Shown here piece after piece: positions 61,505 to 64,000 of a stretch of 64,000 bases of DNA. The stretch comes from Mangrovicoccus sp. HB161399 (lineage in GTDB: Bacteria; Pseudomonadota; Alphaproteobacteria; Rhodobacterales; Rhodobacteraceae), in the NCBI RefSeq assembly GCF_013184745.1, contig NZ_JAATVU010000008.1, forward strand, positions 105,647 to 169,646, read 5' to 3'. The stretch's first letter is position 1; every line of letters begins with the position of its first letter. The position numbers and the translations under genes are program-made. The notes beneath the pieces are model-generated. The model worked only from the letters and a program-made list of their open reading frames with translations, did not search any database and was not told where the DNA came from.

Positions 61505-64000
61505 GCCCGGCTGGCCCCGGCGGAGACAGCGGCCGTCACCCCGAGCTGGAAGTCCGGGCCGTCCCTGGCTCCGGCCAGGCGCTTGCCGCGCCGCCGGCTA
61601 AGGAGACGGTTCTGCCGTCGAGCGCGGTGCCTGGCGGGCCCTCGGCTCCGGGCGCCTTCAGCGCGCTCCTGCCCGCGCCGGAAATCACCCGGGCGCCGGT
61701 CTCGGGGCTGCGGCGGGCGCGGACGGCGATCTGGCTTCGGAGGTGCCGGACAGGTTTGCCACCGGCTAGCGGCAGGCCGCGGGCGTGCAGCCGACGGTGA
61801 TGGCGGCCCCCTTGGGCAGGCTGCCTGCAAGGCCAGCGGCACCATTGGCCGCAGGCACGAAGTTCATGCCGCTCCCAGCTTCGGGCAACGGGCCGTTCCC
61901 GGTCTTCAGCGCCCCCTTGATCGGGAAGGCGCCGCTGCCGGATCGCGGTGTCCCTGGCGGCGGTCTTCGCCTGCAGCTGGCCGCCCCGACCTTGCCGCCG
62001 CTGACGGCGGTTGGGCCGGGGAGGAAGGAACCCGCGCTGCCGCAGCCCAGTCCCAGCGTGGGTCCGTCCACCCGGGGCGGGCCCAATTTCGGGTTCTTCG
62101 GGCCGAGCGAAACATCTATGGAGATGTCCGTTCCGGAGAGATGGACCGGGATCTTCGGCCCCGGCAGCAGCGCCATCGAGGATAAGGATCTGCAGCGCGC
62201 TGTCCGGCATGATGGCGATACAGAGGAACCCGACCTAGTCCAACTTCCGGAACCTGTCCGTCTTGAAATCGCGCTCCATCTCGCGCGGCCGGATTAGCCG
62301 CCGAAGCCCAGATTGGGTTCGCGGCGACATGGACGGTGCGCTTATCGGACGCCTGGAAGGGCGCGGAGCGCTTGCCGTTCTTGCATGTGCAGCCGACGCC
62401 GGGCCCGGCCATCTGCTTGCCTGTTTCCCGGCGTCGGGAAGGCAGGGCTTGCTGCGGCCGTCGACGGCCATGCCGCGGAGGAACCGGTTCGGCTTGCAGG
62501 GCTTCGTGCCCTTGGCTTCGGCCCGGTTTGTCTCGCCCACCAGCGTCCTGCCTGGCGACACCTGCCATCTGGCTTCCGGCGACGGCTTCGATCCCGGCCC
62601 GTCCAAGGGCCGGGCAGCGATCCACGAATGCGCCGCAAGCGCCATCGGTCCGGGCGACGCCGGGAAGGATGCGGATCTGGACCCCGCCCGTCCGGCGGTC
62701 GGGACCGCGGGGCAGGATCCGCGCCTGGAGGGCTTCAGGCGGCTCGCCTGGGCCTCGGCCGGGCTTCGGGCGTGGTCCCCCGCCTTCCGCTTCCGAATGG
62801 CCCGTCCGAGGTATCCCGCCGCCTGCAGGAAATCGTTTCGAGAGATGGCAGCGGGGCGGTCGCGCGGCCGGGCCATTGCGGCGGAGCGGCAGCGAGGGCC
62901 TGGCGGCCATCGGTCCGAAGGCATGTCCGAACGGGCTCGGCCCCGCGCCGGGGGATCGTTGCCCGGCTGCGGCGGGTCTCATGCGCGTCGCCAGCGGCGC
63001 TCGAACCGGTGGCCCATCCTCTGGCCACTCTGCCGCGGCCGGTCCGGTATCCCCGATGTCCGGGATCCGGGACAGCGGGTCCGGCCGCAACGGACCGCCG
63101 CCCTGGCGGCCGGAGGTGAACGCGGCGGCGCGGATGTCGCCAGCCGTTGCAGCCGTCGCCAGACGCACCTCGCGCCGCTGCGGCGCGCGATGCTTGCGCG
63201 CCGGCCATCAATCATCGGGCTTTCGCGGCGCCACTGTCCCACTTCAATCACGGGGCAAGCGGAGGCCCATGCACTCCGTTGCCCGGGCTGGGATCAGCAG
63301 GTTGAGCGGCTGGCGGGAGGCCCGATGCGGGATCTGCAATGCGATCCGTGCCTGGCGCCGGCAGAGCGTCGAGTGGTCCGGCACAGGCCGGCCCGGCCAT
63401 CTCGATCAGGCCCGCGCTGAGACCGTTGGCGAGTGGGCCCGGACCAGCGGCGCCACATTGGTTCGCCTTGATGAATCTGCGGACCGAAAAGGACCTCCAG
63501 CATCGGGCAGGTCCGGATGGCAGTCGCCGGGCAGGGCTCCGCCCGTCCGGCCCTCAAATGCTCCCCCCGGTAGATTTGACTCTGGCGCGGAGCGGACCGG
63601 ACTTCCCCGGGCCGTGTCCCGCCCGACCTCATTCGCGGACAGGTTCGGGATGGCCGCGCCTGCCGGTTCTTGCCGCGGGGCACGCAATCTCCGGATCGAA
63701 AGGGAGCTGCGTCACGTGGGCGGGGCGCGCACCGCCGCCAGCGGCGCGCGGACCAGCGGCGCATCCTTCGGCAACGGCCCGGACCAATGGCGCAGCAGTC
63801 GCGGGTGGGCCGGGCCAGTTGGCTGTTCGGCAGCGGCTGGCACCGGGCTTCGGCATGGGGCCGATCTGACCTCCGGGCTTCCCGCACTGAATCCCTCTGG
63901 CCCATAGCAGGCTGCTGAAATAGTCGGGCGAGCGGAACGGTTTCCGTTTTGCTGGGCGTGAATGCGCGATCTTCCAGCCTTTCCTTGCCTCTCGGCGCAG
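61505..64000. other. Gene-free, probably decayed stretch to window end
   Basis: About 2.5 kb without a supported gene. Open frames on both strands (for example minus 61766-62176 and plus 62263-63420) have low-complexity translations and no domains. A dispersed repeat copy sits at 63526-63603. Faint similarity to an IS5-type transposase on the minus strand (about 62185-62520) and an insertion-sequence-like end near 63905-63925 suggest old mobile DNA. A gene starting at the right edge cannot be excluded. Confidence 0.55.
63526..63603 (+). repeat. Dispersed repeat, copy B
   Basis: Second copy of the ~78-base block at 60208-60285, in the same orientation and 3.3 kb away. Divergence between the copies is high outside the three shared blocks, so the duplication is old or the element has been free of selection. 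Confidence 0.6.

Noticed and set aside
61766..62176. Minus-strand 136-codon frame, Gly/Pro-rich
   Set aside because: Opposite frames look equally good, there is no start signal or family feature, and the surroundings are decayed.

Overview
The window is very GC-rich, with alphaproteobacterial gene content. A complete repABC module (about 49.9-53.6 kb) with its own parS-like palindromes places it on an extrachromosomal replicon (large plasmid or chromid). The set of TRAP and ABC sugar-acid uptake genes, repABC and the type VI secretion (T6SS) gene repertoire fits Rhodobacteraceae or a relative. That assignment is inferred from gene content, not from a marker gene.

Layout. 0-7.6 kb: a sugar/sugar-acid locus with the start of an amidohydrolase (runs off the left edge), an aldo/keto reductase, a GntR/FCD regulator, an RbsC/RbsB/RbsA-like ABC transporter, an LgoD-like zinc dehydrogenase and a UxaA/GarD-type dehydratase. 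Similar AT-rich motifs occur in both outward-facing promoter regions. 7.6-14.8 kb: a LacI regulator divergent from a TRAP transporter operon that continues into a VOC protein, a RuBisCO-like protein and a DUF1537 acid-sugar kinase. This looks like a sugar-acid pathway of the D-apionate type, but with a VOC enzyme in place of the known partners.

14.9-44.7 kb: a near-complete T6SS on the minus strand. In transcription order it holds tssA, tssB, tssC, hcp, tagJ, tssE, tssF, tssG, tssH, vgrG, an unknown gene, PAAR, tagH, tssK, tssL, tssM, tagF, pppA and an M15-type peptidase, then a YceI-OmpA fusion, an OmpA protein and the kinase ppkA. A plus-strand caspase-like gene lies inside the cluster. No TssJ lipoprotein is seen. 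Three proteins carry OmpA-type peptidoglycan-binding domains, and kinase, phosphatase and FHA protein suggest post-translational control.

44.9-49.8 kb: two unrelated SAM-dependent methyltransferases embedded in degenerate ~200-bp repeats, then a RES/Xre toxin-antitoxin pair. 49.9-53.65 kb: repA-repB-repC with a predicted counter-transcribed RNA and leader attenuator between repB and repC, and two parS-like palindromes at the end of repC. 53.7-57.3 kb: a three-subunit periplasmic flavocytochrome sugar/polyol dehydrogenase (triheme cytochrome, GMC flavoprotein with Fe-S motif, Tat-type small subunit). 57.3-64 kb: mostly gene-free, apparently decayed DNA holding an IS256-type transposase relic, a dispersed repeat pair, one intact EamA permease and possible further insertion-sequence traces.
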